DNA of 16,575 nt from Bacillota bacterium (GCA_023397655.1 JAEWTW010000049.1:1-16575); one strand, 5' to 3'; counted from the stretch's first letter, positions 1-7,095 are shown. Notes: generated by a model not told the origin, from the letters alone. Made by a program: numbers and translations.

Positions 1-1640
1 CTGTACGCCTGCGAAACAGTTCTCAGTGCATCCGGTGTAAACGCCAGCCTGCCCCAGCCGCTGTCCGCTGCCCCGCTCGAATAAACGAACGTTCCGTCCG
101 CCTTCAGATCCTGCAAGCCGCGGTAAACGACCAGGTATCCGTATACCTTGCCGTCCGCATAGTGCAGCACCTCGAAGAACTCGGGCGCATCGCCGACGGA
201 CAGTTCCAGCACGACTTCGGGCACACCGTCACCGTCTAAGTCCAGCACTGAAAAGCGAGAGGCTTCCAGCGCTACCGTATATACTCCATTGTCGGCCAGA
301 AAATCGTTTAACAGCTGGTTCTTTCCATTGTCTGTATTGTAAAACTCAGCTTTATTCTGCAGCACCGCTTTGTAAGCTTCCGATACCGGATTGTCGGCTG
401 AAACCTGAACCGCTGAATCAGCATCCCCGCTGCCGGACGGGACCGGTGAGGCTTCCGGTGCTTCCGTATCAACGGCTGGCTGCTCTGCGGTTTCGTCCGG
501 CATAGCGGTTTCATCCGGGCTAACCGTAGCGGCGGGTGTCTGCGAAGCGCCGTCTTCCGCCGGCGGACTGCTCACATTAGCCGCACCCAGCGCCACGCTG
601 CATCCAGCCAGCACCAGGGATAATACAAGGGAGACAGCAACAACCGCCACGCTCTTATTTTTATATGTCATAATACTCTCCAGCCTTTCCTTTAACGCAC
701 GCTTCTCTTCACACATCGTTGTGGCCACGATACCCACAGGAAGCCGTTTGCCCGACGCGATGGCGAGCAGTGTTTCCCCGTAGCTTTGCCGTTCTTCGCC
801 GCGCAGGCGTCGTATCACCGCTTCATCGCAGGCCAATTCACAGCTGCGGTTGATTTCCCGCCGCACCAGCAGCATCAGCGGATTGAACCAGTGAAGGGAA
901 CAGACCGCTGCGACAAACCACTTATACAGCAGGTCATGGCGGTGATAATGCGTCAGCTCATGCTGCAGTATGTGATGGAGCTCCGGTTTCATTCCGTTCT
1001 CGACGAATGCCAGCTGAGGAATGACGATACACGGTGCGGTAAACCCAATCAGCATAGGCGTATCGATATATGGGTTGCAGGCCAGCCGGACCTTCGCATG
1101 TCCGCGCATCCGGACAAACACCGCCATGTCCTTCGGATGGGGCCGCACGCTGGTTTTTCTGACCTTATGACTGAACCGAAGGTAAGCGATGAAGAACCAA
1201 CCGAAGTATACGCATGCACCCAGCAGCCATATTTCGAGGAGATGTTCCGCAGCAAACGCCCAAAGATTAAACCGCGCTGCCGCAACGCCCGTGGAAACAG
1301 GCGGATCTTGAGAAGCTCCTTCGGAAGGCATATCTGCATATGCAGGGGCCTGTTCGAGGTTTTGCGGCACGTTTTGGCCTTGACCGGCTGCTTCGCTTCT
1401 GCCATCGGAGAACGTCACAATAGGCGCGGGCGGAGCAGCCGTGCTCTCCGCAATCCGGTTCATAATGCTGCCGTCAAACGACAGCGGCAACGCCAGCCGG
1501 ATGAGCACCAGCAGCCAGACATAATACTGAAATGTCTTTGAGAACGTGTTTTTAAGCAGTGGCTTCAGCGCCAGAAGCACAAGGGCAAGCACAGAACCGG
1601 AAACGCTCAGCGTAACAATGGTGAGAATTGCGTTGTTCAT
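1..1640 (-). CDS. M56 family (BlaR1/MecR1-like) membrane metallopeptidase, C-terminus cut by window edge
   Basis: About 546 residues are visible, starting MNNAILTIVTL and still open at base 1. The layout is that of BlaR1-type sensors: two N-terminal membrane helices (roughly 4-26 and 38-54), a third near 135-155, then a cytoplasmic zinc-protease domain with HELTH at 227-231 and a third ligand in CELACDEAV (E268), and a fourth helix near 325-346 ending LAGC (C347). In this family the protease is activated by an outside signal and relieves repression by BlaI. The C-terminal extracellular part is not a penicillin-binding domain as far as it can be read: a Pro/Ser/Thr/Ala-rich linker (about 355-415) is followed by a domain with DLDGDG (467-472), a calcium-loop-like motif. 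The gene overlaps the BlaI stop by 4 bases (ATGA), so the two are translationally coupled; an AAGGAGAGG site lies inside the end of the upstream gene. Family call is firm; the signal is unknown. Confidence 0.9.
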   Translation of the reverse strand, partial: MNNAILTIVTLSVSGSVLALVLLALKPLLKNTFSKTFQYYVWLLVLIRLALPLSFDGSIMNRIAESTAAPPAPIVTFSDGRSEAAGQGQNVPQNLEQAPAYADMPSEGASQDPPVSTGVAAARFNLWAFAAEHLLEIWLLGACVYFGWFFIAYLRFSHKVRKTSVRPHPKDMAVFVRMRGHAKVRLACNPYIDTPMLIGFTAPCIVIPQLAFVENGMKPELHHILQHELTHYHRHDLLYKWFVAAVCSLHWFNPLMLLVRREINRSCELACDEAVIRRLRGEERQSYGETLLAIASGKRLPVGIVATTMCEEKRALKERLESIMTYKNKSVAVVAVSLVLSLVLAGCSVALGAANVSSPPAEDGASQTPAATVSPDETAMPDETAEQPAVDTEAPEASPVPSGSGDADSAVQVSADNPVSEAYKAVLQNKAEFYNTDNGKNQLLNDFLADNGVYTVALEASRFSVLDLDGDGVPEVVLELSVGDAPEFFEVLHYADGKVYGYLVVYRGLQDLKADGTFVYSSGAADSGWGRLAFTPDALRTVSQAY

Positions 1641-2017
1641 CTTTTCTTGCCTCTCCTTAATATCTCCTGCAGCTCGGCGATGTCGTCATCATTCAGCTTC
1701 TTTGACGATACAAACGAAGCGACCAGATTTTTCGCACTGCCATTATAGATCTTATCGATCAGCGATTGCGTCATGTACTCATTGTATTCATCCTCTGTGA
1801 CGCATGGGGAATAGTAGTATACCTCCCGGCTCTCCTGCAACACCACACCCTTGCTCTGCAGGCGATACAGCAAGGTTTTAGCGGTTGATCCCTCCCAGCC
1901 GGTTCTTTTGCAGATCTCTTTGCGAATCTCCGCAACAGGTAAAGGCGTCTTCGCCTCCCATAATACCCGCAAGACCTCAAGCTCGGAATCGGCTATTCTT
2001 TCAGCCAGTCTGTTCAT
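1637..2017 (-). CDS. BlaI/MecI/CopY-family winged-helix repressor
   Basis: The 126-residue protein has the length and pattern of BlaI: an N-terminal winged helix with the family-typical SELEVLRVLWE stretch (about 11-21) and TAKTLLYRLQSKG (about 45-57), then a C-terminal dimerisation helix pair. BlaI proteins bind dyad operators as dimers and are cleaved or inactivated after signalling by the partner M56 protease. The partner is the next gene, overlapping by 4 bases. Start: ATG at 2017 with AAAAGAGG about 8 bases upstream. Its promoter holds two dyads, so autoregulation is likely. No beta-lactamase or other obvious target gene is next to it on the visible side; the target may lie beyond the left edge or elsewhere. 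The family includes copper-responsive (CopY) and beta-lactam-responsive members; this protein has no CxC copper hook at its C-terminus (it ends RRGKKR), so a CopY role is unlikely. Confidence 0.92.
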   Translation of the reverse strand: MNRLAERIADSELEVLRVLWEAKTPLPVAEIRKEICKRTGWEGSTAKTLLYRLQSKGVVLQESREVYYYSPCVTEDEYNEYMTQSLIDKIYNGSAKNLVASFVSSKKLNDDDIAELQEILRRGKKR

Positions 2018-2037
2018 GTCTAAGCCTCTTTTCCAGA

Positions 2038-2049
2038 CTACTTTTGTAA
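2038..2049. promoter_or_regulatory. Operator 2 (probable BlaI site) just downstream of the transcription start
   Basis: CTAC-TTTT-GTAA repeats the TAC-N4-GTA core of operator 1, with one arm position imperfect. Its centre is 33 bases from the centre of operator 1, about three helical turns, so two repressor dimers would sit on the same face of the DNA. It lies in the untranslated leader of the BlaI mRNA. Confidence 0.5.
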
Positions 2050-2067
2050 CCTATATGATCTGCTCAT

Positions 2068-2085
2068 AGATTACAACAGTAATCT
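2068..2085. promoter_or_regulatory. Operator 1 (probable BlaI site) over the -10 box
   Basis: AGATTAC-AACA-GTAATCT is a perfect inverted repeat with 7-base arms and a 4-base centre. The core TAC-N4-GTA resembles known BlaI/MecI operators, which are built on TAC and GTA half-sites. It covers the -10 element of the BlaI promoter, so binding would block polymerase. Confidence 0.65.
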
Positions 2086-2096
2086 GCTCTTGTCAA
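2068..2096 (-). promoter_or_regulatory. Promoter of the BlaI-M56 operon
   Basis: On the minus strand TTGACA (2096-2091), a 17-base spacer and TAATCT (2073-2068) form a near-consensus vegetative promoter. The expected start of transcription is near 2061, giving a leader of about 45 bases before the ATG at 2017. The spacer and -10 box lie inside a perfect dyad (2068-2085), as expected for a repressed promoter. Confidence 0.75.
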
Positions 2097-2143
2097 TACG
2101 CGGTCCGATAAAAAAGTGATCAATTAAATATGTGTCTGTCCGG

Positions 2144-2159
2144 CAGCGTGGGCACGCTG
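2144..2159 (-). terminator. Hairpin directly after the YczE-like gene, possible weak terminator
   Basis: CAGCGTG-GG-CACGCTG is a perfect 7-base-arm dyad beginning two bases past the stop codon at 2161. No run of U follows on the minus strand, so it may be a weak or factor-dependent terminator, or an mRNA-stabilising hairpin. Confidence 0.35.
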
Positions 2160-2160
2160 G

Positions 2161-2844
2161 TCAGTCAAACCAGCGGCGCAGCGGGAGGGCGTCGGCGAAG
2201 TCGAGACGGCTATCCAGCCAGCGGCCGATAAAGCCGATCAGCCAGCCGTTGACCAGCGCGCAGACGACGGTGCCAAGCTTGACTCCTTCAAAATGCCACC
2301 AGCCGAAAAACATGAACGAGAGCACAACAGCAATCAGGCAGCTCGCACAGTCGTAAATCACCTTGAACCGGCTGATATCGCAGCGCAGCTTGGCGGACAC
2401 CTTCTTGACGAACAGCTCATACACCTCCGGTGCGATGTAGGTGCGGAATATCAGCGCCACGCCTCCCGCGCACAACAGCAGCCCGACAGCGTAAAAGCTG
2501 ATCCGCCACACGATACTGCCGCTGCCGAACAGTGCCACCAGCGTCATGCTCCCATCCAGCGCAAAACCATATATCACCGCCGTGACAAAGGAAAACAGGT
2601 AGGAGATGCGGAACTGGCGGAGTATCAGCGCCATAGCCGCCAGCAGACAGGCCTGCAGCGTGTATTCAGCCATTCCGAACGTCACAAAGCCCCACACCGG
2701 CGACAGCTTGAGATAGATGAGATAAGCGGGAGCCACCACCATGGACAGCCCAAAGTCCGCCCGCTCCATCAGTGCCGTACCCAGTGCCAAAGCGGCGATG
2801 CCCAGCACATAAGCCAGTTCCGTATAGAATTTCATCTTTCGCAT
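2161..2844 (-). CDS. YczE/YyaS/YitT-type (DUF6198-like) integral membrane protein
   Basis: The 227-residue protein is almost wholly hydrophobic, with about five or six predicted membrane helices. The segment ADFGLSMVVAPAYLI (about 30-44) after the first helix matches the GLS-containing loop typical of YczE-like proteins of Firmicutes, whose transport substrate is not established. Start choice: an in-frame ORF extends to 2973, but ATG at 2844 (MRKMKFYTEL) has AGGGGG four bases upstream, and the extension (2845-2973) covers a good promoter, so the shorter form is preferred. The gene stands alone, divergent from the superoxide dismutase gene. The C-terminal tail after the last helix is short and charged (RWLDSRLDFADALPLRRWFD). 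A role in transport is inferred only from its membrane character. Confidence 0.72.
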   Translation of the reverse strand: MRKMKFYTELAYVLGIAALALGTALMERADFGLSMVVAPAYLIYLKLSPVWGFVTFGMAEYTLQACLLAAMALILRQFRISYLFSFVTAVIYGFALDGSMTLVALFGSGSIVWRISFYAVGLLLCAGGVALIFRTYIAPEVYELFVKKVSAKLRCDISRFKVIYDCASCLIAVVLSFMFFGWWHFEGVKLGTVVCALVNGWLIGFIGRWLDSRLDFADALPLRRWFD

Positions 2845-2917
2845 AGCGCCCCCTAGATAAATAAAAAAATCCTCCCCCGTTTGGTACAGAAACAGGAAAA
2901 GATACATGTTCATATCT

Positions 2918-2946
2918 ATCATAAACCGAACGATGCTCTGTGGCAA
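2918..2946 (-). promoter_or_regulatory. Promoter of the YczE-like gene
   Basis: TTGCCA (2946-2941), 17 bases, then TATGAT (2923-2918) on the minus strand. The start of transcription would fall near 2911, leaving a leader of about 65 bases. It lies inside the longer ORF reading of the gene, which argues for the start at 2844. Confidence 0.6.
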
Positions 2947-2993
2947 TAGCTTTCTCTCCGATACCGTCACCAAGTCATGTTGTGATCTTGCAT

Positions 2994-3028
2994 GTATATG
3001 GCACTATGTTGCCGTTGTGCGCATATAC
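2994..3028. promoter_or_regulatory. Imperfect dyad upstream of superoxide dismutase, candidate operator
   Basis: GTATATGGCAC (2994-3004) and GTGCGCATATAC (3017-3028) are inverted copies, apart from one extra base in the second, separated by 12 bases. A TATACT box (3024-3029) overlaps the right arm and could be the -10 of the dismutase promoter; no convincing -35 box was found at the right distance. Regulator unknown. Confidence 0.35.
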
Positions 3029-3062
3029 TGTAACGATATATTTATGTCAGGAGAGAAGAGCC

Positions 3063-3698
3063 ATGAATGAGCACTATCCTTTTGAGAACCCGCCTCTGAC
3101 CTATGACTATGACGCACTGGAGCCGTACATAGACACGCTGACGATGCACCTGCACCACGATCGTCATCTGCAGACGTATGTCGATAACCTCAACAAGGCG
3201 CTGGCGGATTATCCCGGGCTGCACAGCTGGCCGCTGGAGCAGCTGCTCACCAATATCGGCAGGCTGCCCGCGGCCATTCAGAGAGCCGTGAGGAACGACG
3301 GCGGCGGCGTATACAACCACATCTTCTATTTCAGCGGCATGTCGCCTTCAAACACGCGGCATCAGGCGGGCGCGCTGTACAACGCCGTTGTGCGGGACTT
3401 CGGCTCGATTGACGACTTCTACAAGGCATTCAAGGAGGCGGCACTGGATGTTTTCGGATCGGGCTACGCGTGGCTGGTTGCCGATAAAAGCGGCAAGCTC
3501 AGCATCGTTAAGACAGCCAATCAGGACACGCCTGTCTCCCAGGGCCTTTGCCCTATCGCCAACGTTGATGTCTGGGAGCACGCGTATTACCTGAAGCATT
3601 ACAACGAGCGCGCTAAATATTTGGACGACTGGTTTCAGGTGGCCGACTGGTCCAAAGCCGGTGAGCGATACCGAAAGTGCATAGCGGGAAGAACCTGA
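3063..3698 (+). CDS. sodA: Superoxide dismutase, Fe/Mn family, manganese-type by key residues
   Basis: The 211-residue protein (usual length for the family) converts superoxide to hydrogen peroxide and oxygen in the cytoplasm. All four metal ligands are present: H31 in HLHHDRH, H86 in VYNHIFYF, and D169 and H173 in DVWEHAYYL. The outer-sphere glutamine that separates the Mn and Fe forms is at the Mn position (Q154 in ANQDTP), and the position used by Fe enzymes is glycine (G82). The Trp usually found in the NHxxFW segment is Phe here (F90). Start: ATG at 3063 with AGGAGAG eight bases upstream; a longer ORF (from 2940) has no ribosome site and starts inside the upstream regulatory region. It is a single-gene unit, divergent from the YczE-like gene and convergent with the NSS transporter. 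Metal use in life could still be cambialistic. Confidence 0.93.
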   Translation: MNEHYPFENPPLTYDYDALEPYIDTLTMHLHHDRHLQTYVDNLNKALADYPGLHSWPLEQLLTNIGRLPAAIQRAVRNDGGGVYNHIFYFSGMSPSNTRHQAGALYNAVVRDFGSIDDFYKAFKEAALDVFGSGYAWLVADKSGKLSIVKTANQDTPVSQGLCPIANVDVWEHAYYLKHYNERAKYLDDWFQVADWSKAGERYRKCIAGRT

Positions 3699-3726
3699 CA
3701 GGCAGCGTTCACGCCCGATTCTCCGC

Positions 3727-3756
3727 AAAAAAAGAACGGGCTGTTTACGCCCGTTC
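3727..3756 (-). terminator. Intrinsic terminator of the NSS transporter gene
   Basis: GAACGGGC (3734-3741) pairs with GCCCGTTC (3749-3756) around a 7-base loop. Read on the minus strand the stem is followed by seven U (A tract at 3727-3733). It lies about 33 bases past the transporter stop and 29 bases past the convergent dismutase stop, and it may work weakly for both. Confidence 0.85.
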
Positions 3757-3788
3757 TCCGTGTTGTACAGTAATGGCTGCCTGCGGAT

Positions 3789-5348
3789 TTACTCCGCCTC
3801 GCCTTCCTCAAGCTCAGGAATCTCATCCCAGGTGCGGGTATCTTCAACAAAGCCCTTCTTGGCTTTTGCCTTGACGATCAGCTTAACGATACCGCCCGAA
3901 ATGATGCACAGACCCATGACGACCCAGCCGCCGATGATGTTGGCCGCAACGGAATAGCCGTCAGCCGCGCCGTAAACGCCGCCGTTTGTGAACAGGGATA
4001 TGATGTTCCAGGCAAACAGTGCCGTCAAAATAACGGGCGCGATCACCTTGATGGAAATGTTGAACCACCAAGCCGGCATTCTGAACTTCCGGGTGTTCTT
4101 GTTGATCTGATCCAGCACTTTAGAGGTCTTAAAGCACCAGCCCACAACTATGGCTTCCAGCACGCCGGTCAGAATCAGCGTAAAGCTGTTTGCCCAGTTG
4201 TCCACGATGTCCAGCCAGGCAAGGCCTGCGGCGGTAACAAAGAACAAACCGATCACACCATCAATGATGCAGATGGTGAGTGTGGTCTTTCTTTTGTTGA
4301 GATTAAACTTGTCGGAAATAGCCGTGGACGATCCTTCCACGATCGAGAACAACGAGTCGATCGCCAGCGTGATCAGACAGAAATAGAAAATGTAAGCAAA
4401 TGCCGAATTGAGCCACGGTATATCCGTCAGCATGACGATGGCCTGCGGGAATACAATGAACGCAGTCCCGATGCCCGAAGCGGTCATGTTATCCAGCATA
4501 CCCACGCCGGACATGGTGGTGAACATCACGATACCGGCCAAAATGCTGATCAGCATGTCGGAGAATGCGATGATCATGGCGTCTACTGCAATGTTGCTCT
4601 TCCTGTCAAGGAAGGAGCCATATGCAAACATGATCGCCATTGCCACGGACAGGGAGAAGAACACCTGACCTAACGCGTCGATCCACAGGCTTGCGCTGGC
4701 CAGCGCAGACCAATCCGGTATAAAGAACTTGGCGAGTCCCGCTCCGGCGCCTTCCAGTGTGAGACCGCGCACAGCCAGGATAAGCAGGCAGATAACCGGA
4801 AGCGTCACGGTGTATTTGACCACTTTGCCTACGCTTGTGGTTCCTTTACGGATACACCAAAAGGTAGCCGCCCATGCGAGTACCAGGCAGCCGACGACCG
4901 GCCAGGCAATGGTCCCGTAACCGGTTGTAGTCCCCGTCGTTTGAATCAGGCCTGCCCATATCGAGCTGGCGCCTTCAGGATTTCCAGTCAACCCCGCAAA
5001 TTTGTAGCTGACGATGAACATCAGGATAACCCAGGCAAAAACCACCGCGTAATAAATTGAGATAACGATACCGTTCGATGCGGCGATCCACCCTACGGGT
5101 TCTGCCTTTTTGTTCAGAGCGCGCATGGAACCCGGTGCACCGCTGCGGGATTTGCGGCCAATGGATATTTCCATCATCAACAGCGGAATTCCCAACGCAA
5201 GCATTGCAACCAGATAAACCAGCAGAAAAGCGCCACCTCCGTGTTTAGCAGCCAGTCCGGGGAAACGCCATGCGTTGCCCAAGCCCACCGCAGAACCAAC
5301 GGCGGCAAGAATGAAAGTAGATCTTGAGCTCCATTTTTCTCTTGTCAT
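3789..5348 (-). CDS. Sodium-dependent transporter of the neurotransmitter:sodium symporter (SNF/LeuT) family
   Basis: The 519-residue protein is of normal family length, with 11-12 membrane helices. The first helix carries the hallmark GSAVGLGNAWRFPG (18-31), the unwound sodium- and substrate-binding segment of LeuT, followed by KHGGGAFLLVYL (35-46). Helix 6 is recognisable in FFSLSVAMAIMFAYGSF. Bacterial members import amino acids (for example Trp, Tyr, Leu) driven by sodium; the substrate cannot be read from sequence by eye. The C-terminal tail is acidic (EIPELEEGEAE). Start: ATG at 5348 with AAAGGAG eight bases upstream. The gene is monocistronic, with its own promoter, palindrome and terminator. 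Transport of an amino acid or related amine is family knowledge; the exact substrate is open. Confidence 0.95.
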   Translation of the reverse strand: MTREKWSSRSTFILAAVGSAVGLGNAWRFPGLAAKHGGGAFLLVYLVAMLALGIPLLMMEISIGRKSRSGAPGSMRALNKKAEPVGWIAASNGIVISIYYAVVFAWVILMFIVSYKFAGLTGNPEGASSIWAGLIQTTGTTTGYGTIAWPVVGCLVLAWAATFWCIRKGTTSVGKVVKYTVTLPVICLLILAVRGLTLEGAGAGLAKFFIPDWSALASASLWIDALGQVFFSLSVAMAIMFAYGSFLDRKSNIAVDAMIIAFSDMLISILAGIVMFTTMSGVGMLDNMTASGIGTAFIVFPQAIVMLTDIPWLNSAFAYIFYFCLITLAIDSLFSIVEGSSTAISDKFNLNKRKTTLTICIIDGVIGLFFVTAAGLAWLDIVDNWANSFTLILTGVLEAIVVGWCFKTSKVLDQINKNTRKFRMPAWWFNISIKVIAPVILTALFAWNIISLFTNGGVYGAADGYSVAANIIGGWVVMGLCIISGGIVKLIVKAKAKKGFVEDTRTWDEIPELEEGEAE

Positions 5349-5374
5349 TAAGTAGTCTCCTTTCGTCTTTTTTA

Positions 5375-5389
5375 TGTGATATTATCACA
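5375..5389. promoter_or_regulatory. Perfect palindrome over the -10 box of the NSS transporter
   Basis: TGTGATATTATCACA is a perfect 15-base dyad (7-base arms, one central base) that covers the -10 box. The TGTGA/TCACA ends recall Crp/Fnr-family sites, but with a 5-base rather than the usual 6-base gap. The location suggests repression. The cognate regulator is not in the window as far as can be told. Confidence 0.5.
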
Positions 5390-5407
5390 CTTCAATTATT
5401 ATCTCAA
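5379..5407 (-). promoter_or_regulatory. Promoter of the NSS transporter gene
   Basis: TTGAGA (5407-5402), 17 bases, TAATAT (5384-5379) on the minus strand. The leader would be about 25 bases. A second TTGACA (5435-5430) further upstream could serve an additional, weaker promoter with a -10 near 5412-5406. Confidence 0.65.
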
Positions 5408-5435
5408 GATATTATCCGTTACAGTATCATGTCAA

Positions 5436-5810
5436 TATTAGCATTTTTATCGCATTAATATGAAATCACTGAAAGTTAGCAACCTGTATTTACAACTGCA
5501 TACTTATTCAGGCCATTTTACTATTATTTAAGCATGTTCTGGCTCTAATCTTCAGGCACCAGATGACGTTTATACTCACTGTCGCGTCGGGTCCACAATG
5601 CACAACCCCCTTATCTTTAGCATGACCAAATGGGGATGTTATCCTCGTTCTGTTGGACGGAATCTTCATGGATAATACAACCAACAGCTCATCATTGCAG
5701 CCGTACTGCGGCGGTCATACTGTATCATTTATACAACAATACCATATCTTTTTCAGGCGTATCATGGTATAGTTCTTTTGATCTTGTCCTCTCCCTCGCT
5801 GATTACATAC
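5436..5810. other. A+T-rich intergenic stretch without recognisable gene
   Basis: Between the upstream region of the NSS transporter and the ribosome site of the zinc-ribbon gene I find no tRNA, riboswitch or convincing coding region. A plus-strand ORF starting at 5630 has no ribosome site, has an unlikely composition and runs into the real gene in another frame. ATACCAT (5739-5745) and ATGGTAT (5764-5770) form a 7-base inverted repeat with an 18-base gap, which may be chance. Confidence 0.5.
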
Positions 5811-5826
5811 AAAGGAGCGGTTTGCC

Positions 5827-6336
5827 ATGCCTGTATGCCCCAACTGCCATACCGAATACCGCGACGATTACACCATCTGCAGCGACTGCGGCGCAGCGCT
5901 TGTGCCCGACGTGCCCTCAGGCGGTAAGCCCCGCACGAAGGAAGAGAAAAGGCGGCATGATAAGCCCGCTGATACTAACGGATATTCAGCCGACGGGCTG
6001 CTTGCCAATGTAATGGACCCTGTGGAGCTGGCGTATATCATATCGGCGCTGGCTGATCAGGGCATCCCCTGCCGGGTGCTTGCCGGAGATGTGAGCCAAT
6101 ACCTGTATATACTGCACGGACGCAGCTTTATGGGCACATGTGTGTATGTTCCGGAGCACGCATTAGAGCCCGCATATGAAGTGGTGGCTTCGTACAAGAC
6201 AATGCCGCTGCCGGATGATATGCACGCCATTGCCGCTGGCGATATACCAATCCGTAGTTTCCGCTTCGATCTGTGGACCCTGCGGGCCTATCTTATCCTT
6301 AACTTTATTTTATTTCTATTTACGGGTGCCTTTTAA
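5827..6336 (+). CDS. Zinc-ribbon protein with DUF2007-like domain and C-terminal membrane helix
   Basis: The 169-residue protein starts with a zinc ribbon (C4-x2-C7 and C18-x2-C21 in CPNC...CSDC), typical of clostridial MPxCPxC...EYR proteins. A basic linker (about 34-50) follows, then a compact domain at about 62-125 (MDPVELAYIISALADQGIPCRVL...) that resembles the DUF2007 fold, a putative signal-transducing domain. Residues about 150-167 form one hydrophobic helix at the very C-terminus. Start: ATG at 5827 with AAAGGAG nine bases upstream. The gene stands alone; no function is established for this architecture. It is probably a membrane-tethered cytoplasmic protein. The tail stops right after a single helix. 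Confidence 0.75.
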   Translation: MPVCPNCHTEYRDDYTICSDCGAALVPDVPSGGKPRTKEEKRRHDKPADTNGYSADGLLANVMDPVELAYIISALADQGIPCRVLAGDVSQYLYILHGRSFMGTCVYVPEHALEPAYEVVASYKTMPLPDDMHAIAAGDIPIRSFRFDLWTLRAYLILNFILFLFTGAF

Positions 6337-6464
6337 CCTTATTGCTGACATAGAATTTTATATTCACCGACTTGTACATTTCTTTCATACTGGTCAGGCT
6401 TGTCCCTGTCCCATCCGCGAATGAGACACAGCCGCAGAAAGGTCAACGTCTCAAAAGTGCATCC

Positions 6465-6971
6465 CTACGCCATATCCTCCCACCATCCGAAGGCAACCTC
6501 CGCCTGCGCGCCAGTCGCCGCGGGTCCCTGCATCTGTACCAGCAGCGAGCCGCCGGGCGGCAGTATGATCTTGCCGTAGTAATTGCCCACCTCGGTGCTT
6601 TGCGCTCCGGCCACACGCGTGAACAGGCTTTGCCCGTTCTGCAGCTGCCCCGTGCCGTAAACGATGGCCGCTTCGGGCCACACGGGCGGCTGTATTGCGG
6701 CGTTGACCGCTGCCGCGTTCTCGGACACCTGGCCGCCGTCCGGCATCCCATTGAGCCATATTGTCGCGCGAAACGGTGTGGTTGAAAAATTGCTCACCGT
6801 TATCGTATTGACGAATATGTTGATTCCTGACCCACGCGGGTTGAATAGCGCCGCCCAGCCATTGTCTCGGTAAGGCAACGTCATGGCGGGCGTGTGACCC
6901 ATAAAGTACCGTCCCTGAAACGATTTACTCACTCGGTATTCCAGACTGATCACATTGCTGAACTCTTCCAT
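6465..6971 (-). CDS. DUF6143-like protein of unknown function
   Basis: The 168-residue protein has no signal peptide or membrane helix. It carries YFMGHTPAM, NGWAALFNPRGSGINIFVN and GKIILPPGGSLLVQMQG, a pattern I associate with DUF6143 proteins of spore-forming Firmicutes. It looks like a beta-rich (jelly-roll-like) domain, with alternating hydrophobic residues and many Gly, Asn and Pro. Start: ATG at 6971 (MEEFSNVISLEYRV) is chosen over an in-frame TTG at 6992 because GGAGGGAG (6981-6988) lies nine bases before the ATG and would be coding in the longer form. The gene is divergent from the MarR gene, with 155 bases between starts. A spore-coat-like or structural role would be a guess; no function is claimed. 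Confidence 0.6.
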   Translation of the reverse strand: MEEFSNVISLEYRVSKSFQGRYFMGHTPAMTLPYRDNGWAALFNPRGSGINIFVNTITVSNFSTTPFRATIWLNGMPDGGQVSENAAAVNAAIQPPVWPEAAIVYGTGQLQNGQSLFTRVAGAQSTEVGNYYGKIILPPGGSLLVQMQGPAATGAQAEVAFGWWEDMA

Positions 6972-7041
6972 TGCGATGTACTCCCTCCGCAATTGTCAGT
7001 GTATTCTATGCGCAGCTTCCGAATAATGTCCTAATAACAAA

Positions 7042-7065
7042 TAGTTTGAATTCTAAATATTTTGA
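7042..7065. repeat. Direct repeat copy 1 upstream of the MarR -35 box
   Basis: A 24-base element containing TAGTTTGAATTC and ATATTTTGA; 21 of 24 positions match copy 2 at 7096-7119. It lies immediately before the TTGACA box, between the divergent DUF6143 and MarR genes. It is probably a MarR-family binding site. Confidence 0.65.
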
Positions 7066-7095
7066 TTGACACAGCCTCTTTATCAGGCTTACAAT
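7066..7095 (+). promoter_or_regulatory. Promoter of the MarR-MATE operon
   Basis: TTGACA (7066-7071), 18 bases, TACAAT (7090-7095). It is flanked on both sides by the two copies of a 24-base direct repeat, so a bound regulator would bracket polymerase. The leader would be about 25 bases. Confidence 0.7.

Noticed and set aside
786..1541. A 251-residue plus-strand ORF
   Set aside because: It is antisense to the M56 protease gene, whose HELTH motif, membrane helices and neighbour are clear; the ORF has no ribosome site and an unnatural His/Arg/Gln-rich composition.
2845..2973. N-terminal extension of the YczE-like protein
   Set aside because: The extension contains the probable promoter (2946-2918) and the ribosome site of the shorter form.
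5630..6013. A 127-residue plus-strand ORF before and across the zinc-ribbon gene
   Set aside because: It has no Shine-Dalgarno site, and the overlapping frame from 5827 has a strong one and a recognisable zinc ribbon.
6422..6453. TGAGAC...GTCTCA inverted repeat after the DUF6143-like gene as a terminator
   Set aside because: The arms are only 6 bases with a 20-base loop and no T tract; it is likely chance.
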